Origin: an uncultured Flavobacteriales bacterium
GTDB lineage: Bacteria; Bacteroidota; Bacteroidia; Flavobacteriales; Vicingaceae
Direction of reading: 5' to 3'
Assembly: GCA_913052515.1 (NCBI GenBank)
Contig: CAJXFJ010000114.1
Coordinates: forward strand, 1 to 6,338
DNA length: 6,338 nucleotides
How positions within the stretch are numbered: the stretch's first letter is position 1; each line of letters begins with the position of its first letter. Shown here piece after piece: positions 5,518 to 6,338 of this stretch. A program made the position numbers and the translations under genes. The notes below the pieces were generated by a model. That model made no database searches. It saw nothing but the letters and a program-made list of their open reading frames with translations, and was not told where the DNA came from.

Positions 5518-6338
5518 ATGAGTAAATATTTTAACCCATTTAAGCCTGGATACCCAGTTTACAGGGGGCTATTTGTTGGACGTAAAGCTGAAATTAAGAA
5601 AATTGATGACGCCCTCAATCAGCTTAAAGAAGAAAACCCATTAAATTTATTGTTCACAGGAGAAAGAGGAATCGGGAAAACATCATTACTTCTATTAGCC
5701 AAGCAATTAGCAGTAGGTGAATTAACATTTGATAAAACTCACAACTTCTTAACGGTAACAATAAACTTAAATGATAAAACAAACTTAGCTGATTTTATAA
5801 TAAGATTTCAAAGCCAACTGAAAAGGGAGTTACACAAATTAGATAGAACTCGAAAGGTTTTGGACGACATTTGGGATTTTACTCAGCGATTGGAAGTGAA
5901 GGGGCTTAAAATCAAAAAAGATGAGAAATTAAGTGTTCAACAAATTCTCGATGATTTTACCTATTCCCTAATTGATTCTATTGAGAAAATCAGAAATGAT
6001 GAAAAAATAAACAAGGATGGGATTGTTTTAATAATTGATGAAGCTGATACAGCTTGCAAAGATTTAAGCCTAGGTTCTTTTCTAAAGCAGTTGACTGAAT
6101 CATTGACGTTTGAGGGATGTCATAATCTAATGATTATTATGAGCGGGCTACCTACTACAGCTGAAGTACTGCGGAAAAGTCATGAATCATCACCAAGACT
6201 TTTTGAGGAAAAAGAATTAGGTCCGCTAGATAGAGAACAATCATTAACCGTTTTAAACAAAGGGCTAGAAGTTATTGAAGAGAAGAGTGGAGTAAAAGTT
6301 ACATTCACCAAAGACGCCAAGGATTTATTCGTTGGTTA
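5518..6338 (+). CDS. P-loop AAA-type ATPase, 3' end outside window
   Basis: The first 273 codons of an ATP-binding protein, open from ATG 5518 to the window end. The N-terminus has FVGRKAEIKKID (19-30), the entry motif of AAA ATPases of the Orc1/Cdc6-like and AAA_16/AAA_22 groups. Walker A is GERGIGKTS (48-56, with K54 and T55) and Walker B is IVLIIDEAD (169-177, with D174 and E175). NLMIIMSGLP (203-212) fits the sensor-1 strand, and SPRLFEEKELGPLDREQS (225-242) resembles the segment leading into the lid. Such ATPases act in DNA replication, signalling or defence systems; nothing here decides which. The start lies 23 bases after the junction GTTGTGC and is preceded by GAAGAAAAA. It is probably the cargo of a third cassette, but its end and the expected matching motif are not in view. 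Confidence 0.88.
   Translation, partial: MSKYFNPFKPGYPVYRGLFVGRKAEIKKIDDALNQLKEENPLNLLFTGERGIGKTSLLLLAKQLAVGELTFDKTHNFLTVTINLNDKTNLADFIIRFQSQLKRELHKLDRTRKVLDDIWDFTQRLEVKGLKIKKDEKLSVQQILDDFTYSLIDSIEKIRNDEKINKDGIVLIIDEADTACKDLSLGSFLKQLTESLTFEGCHNLMIIMSGLPTTAEVLRKSHESSPRLFEEKELGPLDREQSLTVLNKGLEVIEEKSGVKVTFTKDAKDLFVG

Overview
The window looks like low-GC chromosomal DNA of a member of the Bacteroidota, most likely a flavobacterium-like organism. The evidence is a type IX secretion system (T9SS) plug-family protein, a Na+-NQR subunit gene, a match to the Bacteroidota -7 promoter element (TAnnTTTG) and weak Shine-Dalgarno sequences throughout.

Left part (1-3858): ordinary chromosomal genes. The 5' 382 codons of nqrA run leftward off the window edge, with a likely promoter just upstream. 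Diverging from it is a tightly packed rightward set: T9SS plug-family protein (446 aa), apaG (128 aa), a 93-aa GNAT-like acetyltransferase and a 141-aa DUF1801 protein. The gaps are 10, 8 and 3 bases, so these are probably co-transcribed. A bulged hairpin with a T-tract at 3826-3858 probably ends the transcript.

Right part (about 3982 to the end): this has the architecture of an integron gene-cassette array, without an integrase in view. Two cassettes are complete (4120-4774 and 4775-5494) and a third starts at 5495 and runs off the end. Each complete cassette holds one rightward ORF, starting 19-21 bases after the cassette boundary, followed by an imperfect palindrome resembling an integron attC site. 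The first bases of each cassette (GTTAGCCAC or GTTAGTAGC) are the exact 9-base reverse complement of the bases opening that same cassette's own palindrome (GTGGCTAAC or GCTACTAAC). This own-start to own-end complementarity is expected when a cassette is excised as a circle and its attC is rebuilt, and it differs between the two cassettes. A third, more degenerate palindrome (3982-4127) precedes the first cassette.

The cassette cargo is an unrecognised 166-aa acidic protein, a 214-aa protein joining pentapeptide-like repeats to a domain resembling EF-Tu domain 2, and the first 273 residues of a P-loop AAA-type ATPase. None of these has a clear promoter of its own. The array is the part of the window that most deserves follow-up.
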